Positions 28,657-39,000 of a stretch of 64,000 nucleotides of DNA are shown here, in pieces. Source of the DNA: Pseudomonas farsensis (GTDB lineage: Bacteria; Pseudomonadota; Gammaproteobacteria; Pseudomonadales; Pseudomonadaceae); assembly GCF_014268805.2 (NCBI RefSeq), contig NZ_JABWRF020000001.1, positions 620,001 through 684,000 on the forward strand, read 5' to 3'. The notes beneath the pieces were generated by a model that was given only the letters and a program-made list of their open reading frames with translations, did not search any database and was not told the DNA's origin. The position numbers and the translations under genes are program-made. Numbering within the stretch: the first letter of the stretch is position 1; each line of letters starts with the position of its first letter.

Positions 28657-31383
28657 ATGGCCACAATCACCTTATCCCGCACTTTCAGCTTTCTCGACGC
28701 GCAGGACTGGGGCTGGGATGTCACCCAGGCCACCAGCACCTCAATGGTCATCAGCGACGGCATTCACACCCAGACCTTTGGCGGCCGCTTCGTGTACTTC
28801 GGGGATATGGTCAGCGGCGTGGTGTCTACCAGCACATTCCGCATGAATGGCGCACTCGTCTATACCGTCACCGGTATGAACAAGAGCCTGGCGGAGCTGG
28901 CAGAGTTTGCCCTCACCGAGGGCGACACGCTGGAAACCTACGCCTATGTCCTCGACGGCGACGATACGTTGCTGGGCAGTGCGGGCAACGACACGTTGCT
29001 GGGTTTTGCCGGCAATGACCTGCTCGACGGGCGCGCGGGTGCCGACCTCATGCGTGGCGGGCAAGGCAACGACACCTATGTGGTGGACAATATCGCCGAC
29101 CAGGTCGAGGAGCTGGCCAACGAAGGCACCGATACGGTCAAGGTCGCGATTGCCGCCAGCGGCAGCTACACCTTGGGCGCCAATATCGAAAACGGCACGC
29201 TCACCAACCGGGTTGCCTACGACCTTACTGGTAACGGGCTGGACAACATCCTCATCGGCAACGCTGCGGCCAACCGCCTCGATGGTGGTCTGGGCGCCGA
29301 TACCATGGACGGTGGGGCAGGCAACGATACTTATGTGGTGGACAATGCCGATGACCGCATCATCGACAGCGCAGGCATCGACACCGTTGAGTCGTCCATC
29401 GCCTACAGCCTCGCCGCAGGCCTTGAAAACCTGACCCTGACCGGCAACGCCGCGATCAACGGCGGCGGCAACGACGCGGCCAATATTCTAGATGGCACCC
29501 GCAACAGCGCAGCCAACGTGCTGACCGGTGGCAAGGGCAATGACACCTACCTGCTGGGTGCCAACGACACCGCTGTCGAGGCGTTCAATGAAGGGGTTGA
29601 CCTGGTCCAGACCAGCTTCAGTCGTACCTTGGGCGCCAACATCGAAAACCTCACCCTGCTCGGCAGTGCCGATATCAATGGCACTGGCAACGACCTGGCC
29701 AACATCATCATCGGCAACAGTGGCGACAACGTGCTGGACGGCGCCGGCGGCGTGGATACCTTGCAGGGTGGGGCTGGCGACGACACCTACATCGTTGCCC
29801 TGACCGCCACCAACGCGCTGCAAGACCGCGTCATCGAGGCTACCGCGGCCGGTACCGATACCCTGCGCCTTACCGGCGGCACCACTGGCATCAAGTTGGT
29901 GACGCAGGTGTTGGGCGCCAACCTTGAGCACCTCGACGCGCAGCAAACCGGCGCGGCGCTGCTGAACCTCACGGGTAACACCGCCGACAACGAAATCATC
30001 GGTAATGATGCCGATAACGTGATCCAGGGCCTGGCCGGCAATGACACCCTGCGCGGTGGCTTGGGCAACGATACCCTTGACGGCGGCCTTGGCGTCGACC
30101 AGATGTTCGGCGGTGAAGGTAACGACACCTACACCGTCGACAACGTTGCGGACACTGTGGTCGAGCTGGCCGACCAGGGCACCGACACGGTCAAGATCGC
30201 CATCGCGCTGGCCAAAGGCAGCTACACCCTCGGCGCCAACGTCGAGAATGGCACCTTGATCAACAAGGTAGCCTTTGACCTCACCGGTAATGCCCTGGAC
30301 AACATCCTGACCGGCAACGCTGCCGCCAATGTGCTCAACGGCGGCGCGGGTGCGGACACCATGAACGGTGGTGCCGGTAACGACACGTACTACGTGGACA
30401 ATACTGGCGATGTCATCATCGACAGCGCAGGAGTCGACACGGTCATCTCCAGCATCAGCTTCGACCTGCAGAATTCCACGCTGGAGAACGTGGTGCTCAC
30501 CGGCAGTACAGCCATCAATGCCACCGGCAACGCCTTGGCCAACCTGCTCGACGGTTCGCAGAACAGCGCGGCAAACCAGTTGGCGGGCGGTAAAGGCAAC
30601 GATACCTACGTGGTCGGCGCTGGCGACACCGTGGTCGAAGGTTTCAATGAAGGTATCGACCTGGTCCAGGCCAACGTCAGTTTCACCTTGGGTGCCAACG
30701 TTGAAAACCTCACTTTGCTAGGCTCCAGCGGCATCGACGGCACCGGCAATGGCCTGAAGAACATCATCATCGGCAACGACGGCGATAACCGCCTCGACGG
30801 CGGTGCGGGGGTGGACACGTTGCGCGGCGGGGACGGGAACGACAGCTATTTCGTTGACCTGACTGCGGCCAACGCGCTGGAGGACCAGGTTGTCGAACTG
30901 GCGGGGCAGGGCAGCGACACCTTGCATGTACGTGGCGGCACGGCCGGGCTTGCGAGCAAGACCATCGCCCTGGGCGCCAACCTTGAAAACCTCGACGTTA
31001 GCGCAACGGCAGCGGGTGTGCGCCTGAACCTGGTCGGCAACGCGTTGGACAACGTGCTCGTCGGCAACAGCGCCCAGAACGTGTTCACCGGGGGGCGTGG
31101 CAGCGATGTGTTCCGCTTTGATGCATTGGATCAGTTGGGCAAAGGTGTTGCTGGCCGAGACACCATCACCGACTTCAAAAGCGGCGAAGACTTGATCGAT
31201 TTGAGTGCCATCGGCAACTTCCAGTTGATCGACAGCAGTGCGGATTTCACCGGCGCCTTCCAGGTCAAACTGGTGCAAGGCGTGCTGCAGGGCACCTTGG
31301 AGGGCAGCCTGGAGCCAGGCTTCGAGATCGCACTCACTGGGGTCAAGAGCCTGACCCAGGCAGACTTCCTGGCACTCACCTGA
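28657..31383 (+). CDS. RTX-family secreted calcium-binding protein (type I secretion substrate), RTX1
   Basis: A 908-residue protein with no Sec signal. Residues 1-~98 form a unique N-terminal domain (TITLSRTFSFLDAQDWGWDV). Residues ~98-810 are RTX-type modules with GGxGNDTYxVDN cores and beta-rich GANxENLTL spacers. The last ~95 residues (SDVFRFDALDQLGKG ... TDFKSGEDLIDLSAIGNF) form a serralysin/M10-like C-terminal domain typical of ABC-exported proteins. The modules fall into two copies of a four-module block (~352 residues each). No enzymatic domain was recognised. The gene converges on the exporter genes at 31583-35941. Confidence 0.88.
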   Translation: MATITLSRTFSFLDAQDWGWDVTQATSTSMVISDGIHTQTFGGRFVYFGDMVSGVVSTSTFRMNGALVYTVTGMNKSLAELAEFALTEGDTLETYAYVLDGDDTLLGSAGNDTLLGFAGNDLLDGRAGADLMRGGQGNDTYVVDNIADQVEELANEGTDTVKVAIAASGSYTLGANIENGTLTNRVAYDLTGNGLDNILIGNAAANRLDGGLGADTMDGGAGNDTYVVDNADDRIIDSAGIDTVESSIAYSLAAGLENLTLTGNAAINGGGNDAANILDGTRNSAANVLTGGKGNDTYLLGANDTAVEAFNEGVDLVQTSFSRTLGANIENLTLLGSADINGTGNDLANIIIGNSGDNVLDGAGGVDTLQGGAGDDTYIVALTATNALQDRVIEATAAGTDTLRLTGGTTGIKLVTQVLGANLEHLDAQQTGAALLNLTGNTADNEIIGNDADNVIQGLAGNDTLRGGLGNDTLDGGLGVDQMFGGEGNDTYTVDNVADTVVELADQGTDTVKIAIALAKGSYTLGANVENGTLINKVAFDLTGNALDNILTGNAAANVLNGGAGADTMNGGAGNDTYYVDNTGDVIIDSAGVDTVISSISFDLQNSTLENVVLTGSTAINATGNALANLLDGSQNSAANQLAGGKGNDTYVVGAGDTVVEGFNEGIDLVQANVSFTLGANVENLTLLGSSGIDGTGNGLKNIIIGNDGDNRLDGGAGVDTLRGGDGNDSYFVDLTAANALEDQVVELAGQGSDTLHVRGGTAGLASKTIALGANLENLDVSATAAGVRLNLVGNALDNVLVGNSAQNVFTGGRGSDVFRFDALDQLGKGVAGRDTITDFKSGEDLIDLSAIGNFQLIDSSADFTGAFQVKLVQGVLQGTLEGSLEPGFEIALTGVKSLTQADFLALT

Positions 31384-31407
31384 CAGTTGGCATCGCTGTT
31401 TCGGGGC

Positions 31408-31424
31408 ACCGGCTTCGCCGGTGT
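31408..31424 (+). terminator. Possible hairpin after RTX1
   Basis: CACCGGC and GCCGGTG around a TTC loop lie 24 nt after the stop. There is no T-tract, so termination is uncertain. Confidence 0.35.
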
Positions 31425-31518
31425 TCGCGGCACAAGGCCGCCCCTACATGATCACGCGGTACGTGTAGCCGGTGTTCGCGGCACAAGGCCGCCCCTGCAT
31501 GATCACGCGGTACGTGTA
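31417..31518. repeat. 51-bp tandem direct repeat, two copies
   Basis: Units at 31417-31467 and 31468-31518 differ at one position. Each contains a fragment of the REP core (CGGCACAAGGCCGCCCCT) and ends in CACGCGGTACGTGTA. A third REP-like stretch (GTAGGAGCGGGCTTGCCCCG) follows directly. Confidence 0.9.
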
Positions 31519-31582
31519 GGAGCGGGCTTGCCCCGCGAAGGGCCGCGTGGCGGCCCCCATGGCGCCCAAGCCAAACCCCGCC

Positions 31583-32887
31583 TCAGGGCTCGACCAACCA
31601 GTCATTGGCCCGACGTATATCACTGTCGGTCAACTGCCCGCGCCAGCGGTGCAGGGTCAGCAGGCTGGTGATGAAGCGGTACTGCGCCTGCTGCAAATCG
31701 CGCCGTGCGCGAAACTCTTCGCGGATGTTGTACAGCACATCAGTGCTGGTGGTAATGCCGCGCTTGAACACTTCCTTGGACGACTCGGTAGCCTTGGCCG
31801 TCGACTCAACCGCCACCCGCGTCGCCTTGATGCGCTGCAACTCGGCGTTCATGGTCAGAAACGCCGTGGCCGTTTCGCGTTTGACTTCCCGGCGCAACGC
31901 TTCCAGTTCCTGCTCGGCCGCATCCCGATCCCCCATCGAACTTGCCACCCGTGCGCTGGTGGACCCACCGCTGTACAGCGGCACCTGCATGTCCAGCGAG
32001 GCGACATAGTTGTCCGAGCGCGGGGTCAGCGTGCCTTCATAGCCGATGTCGCTGCGTAGCGCGGTCAGGCTCAGCCCAAGGCGCGGCAAGTGGCCCGCCT
32101 TGGCCTCCGAGATAGCGGCTTGGGCGGCATCCAGGCTGCGTTCGCGGGCTTTGATGCCCGGGTTCTCACGCAGCGCGGTCTCTTCCCAGTACGCCCGTGA
32201 CTGCGCCGGCAAGGTGTAGGTGGCGTTGCTCGCGATGCGCTTGAGCGGCTCCTGCACATCACGCCCGACCAGCTCGGAAATCGCCTCGCGGGCCACGGCC
32301 ACGCGGTTGCTTGCCTCGATTTCATCGGCGATCAGGTTGTCTGCGCGGGCGCGCATCGCCTGCGAGTCCTGGGTGGTGGCCATGTGGTAGGCGAGCATGG
32401 CATCCAGGCGCTTGCTGTCTTTCTCGGTGGCTTCGAGCTCGGCACGCACCAGCTGCAGTTCGTCTTCGGCGGCCAGTACCGCAAAGTAGCGTTCGGCCAG
32501 GTCGATGCTGGCCTGGATACGGGTATCTTCGGCCTCGAAGGTGCGCTGGCGGGTCAGTTGCTGGAACTTCTGGTAGCTGCGCCACACCTGGGGGTCGTAG
32601 ATCGCCTGGTTGATGCTCATGGCCACGCGCTTGCCGTTGTATTCGGTGCGGCTCAGCGCATCGTCACGGCGGCTGCGGTTGATGCTACCGGTGGCACTGA
32701 TCTGCGGCAGCATCTGGCCCAGCGCCTCGCGTTCGCGGCCCGCGCCACTGCGGATTACCGCCTGGGCGCGCAGCACGCGGGGGTCGGCGCTGGCGGCTTC
32801 TTGCTGCAACTGCCACAGGTCGGTCGACGCAGGGCTGGCCATTGCCAAGCCGGGCAAGCCCAGCAGGAGGATGAACAAGTACTTCAT
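31583..32887 (-). CDS. TolC-family outer-membrane component of the type I secretion system
   Basis: A 434-residue outer-membrane efflux protein of the TolC/AprF/PrtF type. A signal peptide (KYLFILLLGLPGLAMA) is followed by two homologous halves with long helices. The motif region near ATRVAVESTAKATESSKEVF is typical of T1SS channels. It starts 1 bp after the HlyD gene stop, so the exporter genes form one operon in the order ABC, HlyD, TolC. Confidence 0.93.
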   Translation of the reverse strand: MKYLFILLLGLPGLAMASPASTDLWQLQQEAASADPRVLRAQAVIRSGAGREREALGQMLPQISATGSINRSRRDDALSRTEYNGKRVAMSINQAIYDPQVWRSYQKFQQLTRQRTFEAEDTRIQASIDLAERYFAVLAAEDELQLVRAELEATEKDSKRLDAMLAYHMATTQDSQAMRARADNLIADEIEASNRVAVAREAISELVGRDVQEPLKRIASNATYTLPAQSRAYWEETALRENPGIKARERSLDAAQAAISEAKAGHLPRLGLSLTALRSDIGYEGTLTPRSDNYVASLDMQVPLYSGGSTSARVASSMGDRDAAEQELEALRREVKRETATAFLTMNAELQRIKATRVAVESTAKATESSKEVFKRGITTSTDVLYNIREEFRARRDLQQAQYRFITSLLTLHRWRGQLTDSDIRRANDWLVEP

Positions 32888-32888
32888 G

Positions 32889-34220
32889 TCACTCCTCGAT
32901 CAGCGAACGGGCAAAGGCGTTGCTGGCGGGCTGCATCAGATACTGCAGCAGCGTGCGTGCGCCGGTATTGACCAGCACTTCGGCCGGCATGCCCGGCAAC
33001 AGTGCCAGGCGGCCCAGCGCCTTGTGGCCGTTGTCGGTCACCGCAACCCGCGCCAGGTAGTACGGTGCGCCGGTGTCCTTGTTGATCAGGCGGTCAGCCG
33101 AAACCTGCACCAGGCGGCCTTCGATGACCGGGGTGGTGCTGCTTTTGAAGGCGCTGAAGCGGATGTTGGCCAAGGTGCCGACGTTGATGCGGTCGATGTC
33201 CATGGGCGAGATCTGCGCCTCGACGATCAGCTCTTCATTGGCCGGCACGATATCCATCAGCGGGGTGCCAGGGCTGATGACCCCGCCCAGGGTGTGTACG
33301 GTCATGCCCATCACCATGCCCGCCTCGGGGGCCAGCACCTGGGTACGTTGCTCGCGGTCCTGCACGGCACCCAGGCGTTCACTGAGGTCGTAGACCTTGT
33401 TGCGAGTCTCGCCCAGAAGCCCAGCCACCTCACTGGCAAAAGCCTTGTTCAGTTGCAGGATTTTCAATTGCGCCTCGGCGATCTGCTGTTCAGCGCGGGC
33501 GGCGTCCGAGTGCAGTTCGGCCAGTTGCGCCTTCATGTTGCCCAGGTCCCGCTGGCGCTCTTGCAGGCGCTGGCTGTCGACATAGCCTTGCTTGAGCAGG
33601 TCGTCGAGGTTGGCGATTTCGCTGTCGTAGCCCGGCAACAGGCGCTCTTTCTCGGCGCGCACGGCTTTGTTGCCGGCAATCTGCGCGCGGATCTGCTGCA
33701 TGGTCTTTTCTTGCAGGCTGATTTCGCCCAGCAGCGCAGCGCGACGGGCCTGGAAGATTCGCGCTTCGCTTTCGCGGGCTTCACGCACCCGCGGGTCGTC
33801 GGCGTTGAGCCGTGCTTGCAGGGCAGGGGCGGCGAGGCCGTCCCGTTCGGCCACCAGGCGCTCTTCCAGCGCCTGTGCGGCGATCAGCTGGCTGCGGATC
33901 ATCTCGGCTTCGGCGCGGGCCTGGGTGTTGTCCAGCACCAGCAGCACATCGCCGGCCTTGACCTGATCGCCGTCATGCACGCGCAATTCGCGCACGATGC
34001 CGCCTTCGAGGTGCTGCACGGTCTTGCGGTAGCTTTTCACTGTGACCACGCCTGGGGCGAGGGCGGCGCTGTCGAGCGGGGCGAGGGCGGCCCAGCCGCC
34101 AAACAGGCCGAAGGTCACCAGCACGATCAGGTAGCCAATGCGCCGGGTCGGGCGGTCGTCCACCGGCAGTGGGGCGTCGGCGTCATCCGCCGAGGCCGGT
34201 GCTTGCAGGTTCAGGTTCAT
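32889..34220 (-). CDS. HlyD/AprE-type membrane fusion protein of the type I secretion system
   Basis: A 443-residue periplasmic adaptor. It has a short cytoplasmic N-terminus, one transmembrane helix (YLIVLVTFGLFGGWAALAPL), a lipoyl/barrel domain (VQHLEGGIVRELRVHDGDQV), a long coiled coil (~130-290) and the C-terminal barrel (VLAPEAGMVMGMTVHTLGGV). The start at 34220 overlaps the ABC gene stop (ATGA). Confidence 0.94.
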   Translation of the reverse strand: MNLNLQAPASADDADAPLPVDDRPTRRIGYLIVLVTFGLFGGWAALAPLDSAALAPGVVTVKSYRKTVQHLEGGIVRELRVHDGDQVKAGDVLLVLDNTQARAEAEMIRSQLIAAQALEERLVAERDGLAAPALQARLNADDPRVREARESEARIFQARRAALLGEISLQEKTMQQIRAQIAGNKAVRAEKERLLPGYDSEIANLDDLLKQGYVDSQRLQERQRDLGNMKAQLAELHSDAARAEQQIAEAQLKILQLNKAFASEVAGLLGETRNKVYDLSERLGAVQDREQRTQVLAPEAGMVMGMTVHTLGGVISPGTPLMDIVPANEELIVEAQISPMDIDRINVGTLANIRFSAFKSSTTPVIEGRLVQVSADRLINKDTGAPYYLARVAVTDNGHKALGRLALLPGMPAEVLVNTGARTLLQYLMQPASNAFARSLIEE

Positions 34221-35941
34221 AGCGGGGTACCGATGGCCTGCGCATTCGGCGCGGGCGGGTTTGCAGCGTTCTGTAGATGGGCGAGCACCTTGTCGCGTGG
34301 GCCGTACAGGCTCAGCTCGCCCTGGTTCAGCACCAGCAGGCGATCGACGGCGGCCAGCACGCCGGAGCGGTGGGTGATGACAAACACCGTGGCGCCGCTC
34401 TGCTTGAGCTTGAGCAGCGCCTCGGCCAGCAACCGCTCGCCGGTTTCGTCCAGGTTGGAGTTGGGTTCGTCCAGCACCACCAGCCGCGGTTTTCGGTACA
34501 GCGCGCGGGCCAGGCCCACACGCTGGCGCTGGCCACCGGACAGGCCGCCGCCGTTGGCGCCGATCAGCGTGTCGTAGCCTTGGGGCAGTTGCAGGATCAT
34601 CTCGTGCACCCCGGCCATGCGCGCCGCTTCCACCACGGCTGCGGCGTCGACACTGGCAAAGCGGGCGATGTTTTCGCTGATGCTGCCTTCGAACAATTCG
34701 ATATCCTGCGGCAGATAGCCCAAGTGCGGGCCGAGCTCTTCGCGGCGCCACTGGGTGATATCGGCGCCGTCCAGGCGCACCGTGCCGGCAAGGCCTGGCC
34801 AGATACCCAACAGGGCGCGGGCCAGGGTCGATTTGCCCGCGCCGCTGGGGCCGATGATGCCGACGGTTTCGCCTGCGCCAACCTTGAAGCTCAGGTTGCG
34901 CAGCAGCGCCGTGCGGCTGCCGGGTGCGGCCACCGACAGGCCTTCGACGCTGATTGCACCCACCGGCGCCGGCAACGACATGCGCTCGGGCTGTGCGGCG
35001 ATCTTCTCCAGCAGTTCGTGCAGGCGGGCATACTGGCCACGGGCGCCGACAAAGCCCTTCCATACCCCGATCAGCTGGTCGATGGGTGCCAGCGCCCGGC
35101 CCAGCAGGATTGAGCCTGCAATCATCAGCCCCGAGCTGATCTCATGCTTGATGGTCAGGTAAGCACCCAGGCCCAGTACCAGCGACTGCACGATTTGCCG
35201 GAAGGTGCGCGATACCGAAGCGATGGCCCCGGCGCGGTCGCTGGCCACGCTCTGCAGGCTCAGCACCTTGTGCACCCGCGCGCTCCAGCGCTGGCGCAGG
35301 TCGCCCAACATGCCCATCGACTCCACCACCTCGGCATTGCGCAGGCTCTTGTTGGTAAAGGCGGTGGCGGCCATGTGCTCGCGGTTGGCGTTGTGCAATG
35401 GCGCCTTGGTCATGCGCTCGTTGAACCAGGCCAGCAGGCCCAGCAGCAGCGCGCAAATCACGCCCATCCAGCCGTACCAGGGGTGGAACATGAACATCAC
35501 GGCCAGGTAGATCGGAATCCACGGGGTGTCGAAGAAGGCGAACAGGCCATTGCCGGTCAAGAACTGGCGCAGGCTGCTGAGGTCGCTCAACGGCTGCGCC
35601 GAAGCGTTCATGCCGCCGCTGTCCAGGGCCTGGCGAAAGCTTGCATCGAACAGGCGCTTGCCCAGCAAGGTTTCCAGCCGGGTACTGATGCGCACCATGA
35701 TGCGCGAGCGTACCCATTCAAGGGCGCCCAGGGTGCCCATCAACAGCAGCATGATCAGCGTCAGCATCAACAGGGTCGATTCGCTGGCGCTCCCCACTGC
35801 GCGGTCGTACACCTGCAGCATGTAGAACGACGGCACCAGCATCAGCAGGTTGACGAAGAAACTGAAGAAGCCGACCGAGAGGAAGCTGTTCTTGCAGGTG
35901 GCAAGCGCTTGCTCAAGTTCGGTTCGGGTGGGTGTCGCCAT
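34217..35941 (-). CDS. Type I secretion ABC permease/ATPase (PrtD/AprD type)
   Basis: A 574-residue fused transporter. The N-terminal membrane domain has helices such as FLSVGFFSFFVNLLMLVPSF and the MLQVYDRA signature of the PrtD group. The C-terminal ATPase has Walker A GPSGAGKST, signature LSGGQRQRVGLARAL and Walker B LVVLDEPNSNLD. There is no N-terminal C39 or C39-like domain, as in exporters of proteases, lipases and haemophores. The start at 35941 gives the family length; the frame upstream overlaps the hairpin. Confidence 0.94.
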   Translation of the reverse strand: MATPTRTELEQALATCKNSFLSVGFFSFFVNLLMLVPSFYMLQVYDRAVGSASESTLLMLTLIMLLLMGTLGALEWVRSRIMVRISTRLETLLGKRLFDASFRQALDSGGMNASAQPLSDLSSLRQFLTGNGLFAFFDTPWIPIYLAVMFMFHPWYGWMGVICALLLGLLAWFNERMTKAPLHNANREHMAATAFTNKSLRNAEVVESMGMLGDLRQRWSARVHKVLSLQSVASDRAGAIASVSRTFRQIVQSLVLGLGAYLTIKHEISSGLMIAGSILLGRALAPIDQLIGVWKGFVGARGQYARLHELLEKIAAQPERMSLPAPVGAISVEGLSVAAPGSRTALLRNLSFKVGAGETVGIIGPSGAGKSTLARALLGIWPGLAGTVRLDGADITQWRREELGPHLGYLPQDIELFEGSISENIARFASVDAAAVVEAARMAGVHEMILQLPQGYDTLIGANGGGLSGGQRQRVGLARALYRKPRLVVLDEPNSNLDETGERLLAEALLKLKQSGATVFVITHRSGVLAAVDRLLVLNQGELSLYGPRDKVLAHLQNAANPPAPNAQAIGTPL

Positions 35942-35997
35942 GGGTATGTGCCTGAAATTCGGGTGGTGATGCGTGAAAAAGTGAACGTTCGAACAGG

Positions 35998-36034
35998 CCA
36001 ATGCCCATGGCTGCGAGGCAGGCATGGGCATTGG
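35998..36034 (-). terminator. 12-bp stem between RTX2 and the exporter genes
   Basis: CCAATGCCCATG (35998-36009) and CATGGGCATTGG (36023-36034) are perfect complements around a 13-nt loop. It lies in the 133-bp gap between the RTX2 stop and the ABC ATG. No T-tract directly follows, although a T-rich CACTTTTTCAC stretch occurs ~15 nt later on the minus strand. A second stem, GCCCTGGC/GCCAGGGC, lies at about 36041-36058. It probably attenuates exporter expression relative to the substrate. Confidence 0.5.
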
Positions 36035-36074
36035 CAGGGTGCCCTGGCAGGCCAGGGCAGGGGGCGAGTATGCC

Positions 36075-39000
36075 TTACAGCGTCAACTGATCGGCATGCA
36101 GTTCGGTAACGCCGACCAGCTTGATCGAGAAATCTGGCGCGGTGTTGGCGTTGCTGTTGCCATACACCGTGATACCGCCGTCACCATCGACCTCGTAACG
36201 CAGCTGCTTGGCGCCGTCGAACGCCCCGGTGCCCTTGAAGGTGTAACCTTTGAGCGCCGAGAAATCGAGCGTGTCGTCGGTGCCGAAGTCATGGATCACA
36301 TCCTGCTTGTCACCCAGGCCCAACTCGGTCAAGGCGTTGAACTTGAAGGTGTCCTTGCCCGAACCGCCATACATCGTGTCGGCACCGAGGCCGCCGATCA
36401 GCACATTGTTGCCGCCGTCCCCAGCATGCAGCGTGTCGTTGCCAGCGCCGCCGTTGAGCACGTTGTTGCCACCGCTGCCCCATATTTCGTTATCGGCCGC
36501 GTTGCCGGTGAGATTAATCGACAGGTTGCCCAGCTGACGAGCGTCGAGGTTCTCAAGGTTGGCGCCCAGGGTGATCGAGGCGCTGCCGGTGAAGCTGGCG
36601 ATGCTGTTGGCGTCCAGGCGCAGTTCCACAATGTCGGTGCCTTGGCCGGCTTTCTCGACGATGGTGTCTTCAAGCGCCACGGTCGCCTTGGCGCCAGTGC
36701 CCTTGACCAGCAGGTCGACGACATAGGTGTCGTCGCCAGCGCCGCCAGTCAGGATATCCACGCCCTTGCCACCGTCCAGACGGTTGTTGCCGCTGTTGCC
36801 GGTGATGCTGTTTTTCAGGTCGTTGCCGGTGCCGTTGCTGGCGCCATCGAGCAGGATCAGGTTTTCGAGGTTATCGCCCAGGACGTAGTCGATGGACGAC
36901 TTGACCGTGTCGATGCCTTCGTTCAACAGCTCGACCACCACGTCGCCTTCGTTATCGACGATATAGGTGTCGTTGCCCTTGCCACCAATCATGGTGTCGG
37001 CGCCAAGGCCGCCATCGAGGATGTTGGCGGCGGCGTTGCCCGTCAGGACGTTGTCCTGGCTGTTGCCGGTCAGGTTGATGGCAGCGGCCGAGTCGACGAT
37101 GGCGTTTTCAACGTTGTCGGCCAGGGTGTAGCTGTTCTTGGCGTAGGACACCACGCGCACGGTGTCGATGCCGCCGGCCTCGGCGTTGTCCTCGATCACC
37201 TCGTCCTTGTCGCTGTAGACGTAGTAGGTGTCGTTGCCATTGCCGCCGACCAGGCGGTCGCCGCCGCCCTTGCCGTTGAGAGTGTCGTCGCCTTCGCCGG
37301 CAATGATGATGTTGCGCAGGGCATTGCCGATCAGCACGTTGTCGCCGTCATTGCCGGTGATGTTGAACAGGCCGGTGCCAGTAACGGTGACGTTCTCGAC
37401 GTTCAGCAGCGAGGCCTGGGACAGGTCGACCTGCAACGCGGTGGTTTTCGACAGGTTGCGGTAGGTGATCTGCAGGGTGTCGATGCCTTCGTCGGCGTGT
37501 TCTACCAGCAGGTCGAGTTCCTGGGCGTCGTCGATCACATAGGTGTCGTTGCCTTTGCCGCCGATCAGGGTATCGATGCCGGCTTTGCCGTCGAGCACGT
37601 TGTCCGCGTCGTTGCCGGTGAGGGTGTTGTTGGCCGCGTTGCCGGTCAGGTTCAGCTTGAGCGCGCCGGTCAGGCTGGCGTCGAGGTTTTCCAGATTGGC
37701 GGCCAGGGTGAGTGCGGCGGTCCCGGCGAACGCTGCGATGGCATCGCTGCCCATGCGCAGGGTCAGGGTGTCGGTGCCTTCGTTGGCTTTCTCGGTGATG
37801 GTGTCTTCCAGCGCCACGGTCGCCTTGGCGCCGGTGCCCTTGACCAGCAGGTCGACGACATAGTTGTCATCGCCCGTGCCGCCGATCAGGGTATCGATGC
37901 CGGCGCCGCCGTCGAGGGTGTCATTGCCGGCGCCGCCGGTGAGCACGTTCCTGGCGCTGTTGCCGATCAGGATATTGTCACCTGCGTTGCCGGTGCCGTT
38001 GATTGCGGCGCTGCCGGTCAGGGTCAGGTGCTCAAGGTTGGCGCCCAAGGCCCAGGTGATCGACGACTGTACGGTGTCGGTCCCTTCGCCTTCGTTCTCG
38101 ATGATCACGTCCTTGATGTTGTCGACGATGTAGGTGTCGTTGCCGGTGCCGCCAGCCAGGGTGTCGGCACCGGCACCGCCGTCGAGCACGTCATCGCCAG
38201 CACCGCCGATCAGGGTGTCGTTGCCTTTGCCGCCGACCAGGTGGTCGTCGCCTTCTTCACCGCTGAGAATCACCGCGCTGTCGCCAGTCCAGGTAATGGT
38301 GTTGTCGCCGCTGTCGCCGATCAGCTTGGTGGAGTTGCCGTTGGCGTCGAAGCGCTGGCTGTAGATGTCGCCGGAGTCGTTACGGCCGTTGGTGCGAGTA
38401 GGCGACAGCGCTTCCCAGGTAACGATGAAACCGCCATCGTCGGTGGCTGCAACCACCGGGAACAGGTCGTTGCTGTCGTCCGAAGCGATGGTCAACTGGC
38501 TGCCGACCTTGACGCCGTTCTTGTCGAACACCTGCGCGTACAGGTTGGCCGGGCCGCTGTGCGGGGCTTCATCGGAGGTGGCCCAGCTGATCACGTAGCC
38601 ACCGCCCTTGAGCGCGGTGATTGCAGGTTCGCCCTGGATCTCGGTGCCTGCGGTGTTGACCTGGGTTTCGCCGCCCAGCTTGGCGCCGGTGGCGCTGTAG
38701 CGCTGCATGAACACATTGCCGCTGATGGCGTTTTCGTTCTTGTCCAGCTTGGTGCTGACCCAGGTCACCACGTAGCTGGTATCGTCCAGTACCGCGACCT
38801 CGGAGCCCGTCTGCCTGCCTGCGGTTGTGGTGTTGACGCGCACATTCGCGCCGATGGCCTTGCCGCTGTCGTCATAGCGCTGCATGTAGATATCGGCGTC
38901 ATCGGTGGCGTCGATTTCACGCTCCCAGACCACCACGAAGCCGCCATTGGTCAGGGCGGTCACGCTCGGCTCTTCGGCGTAGATGAAATTGTCGCGGGTG

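Noticed and set aside
28960..31090. Regularly spaced repeats that could suggest a CRISPR array
   Set aside because: They are imperfect in-frame coding repeats of RTX nonapeptides, not identical repeats with unique spacers.
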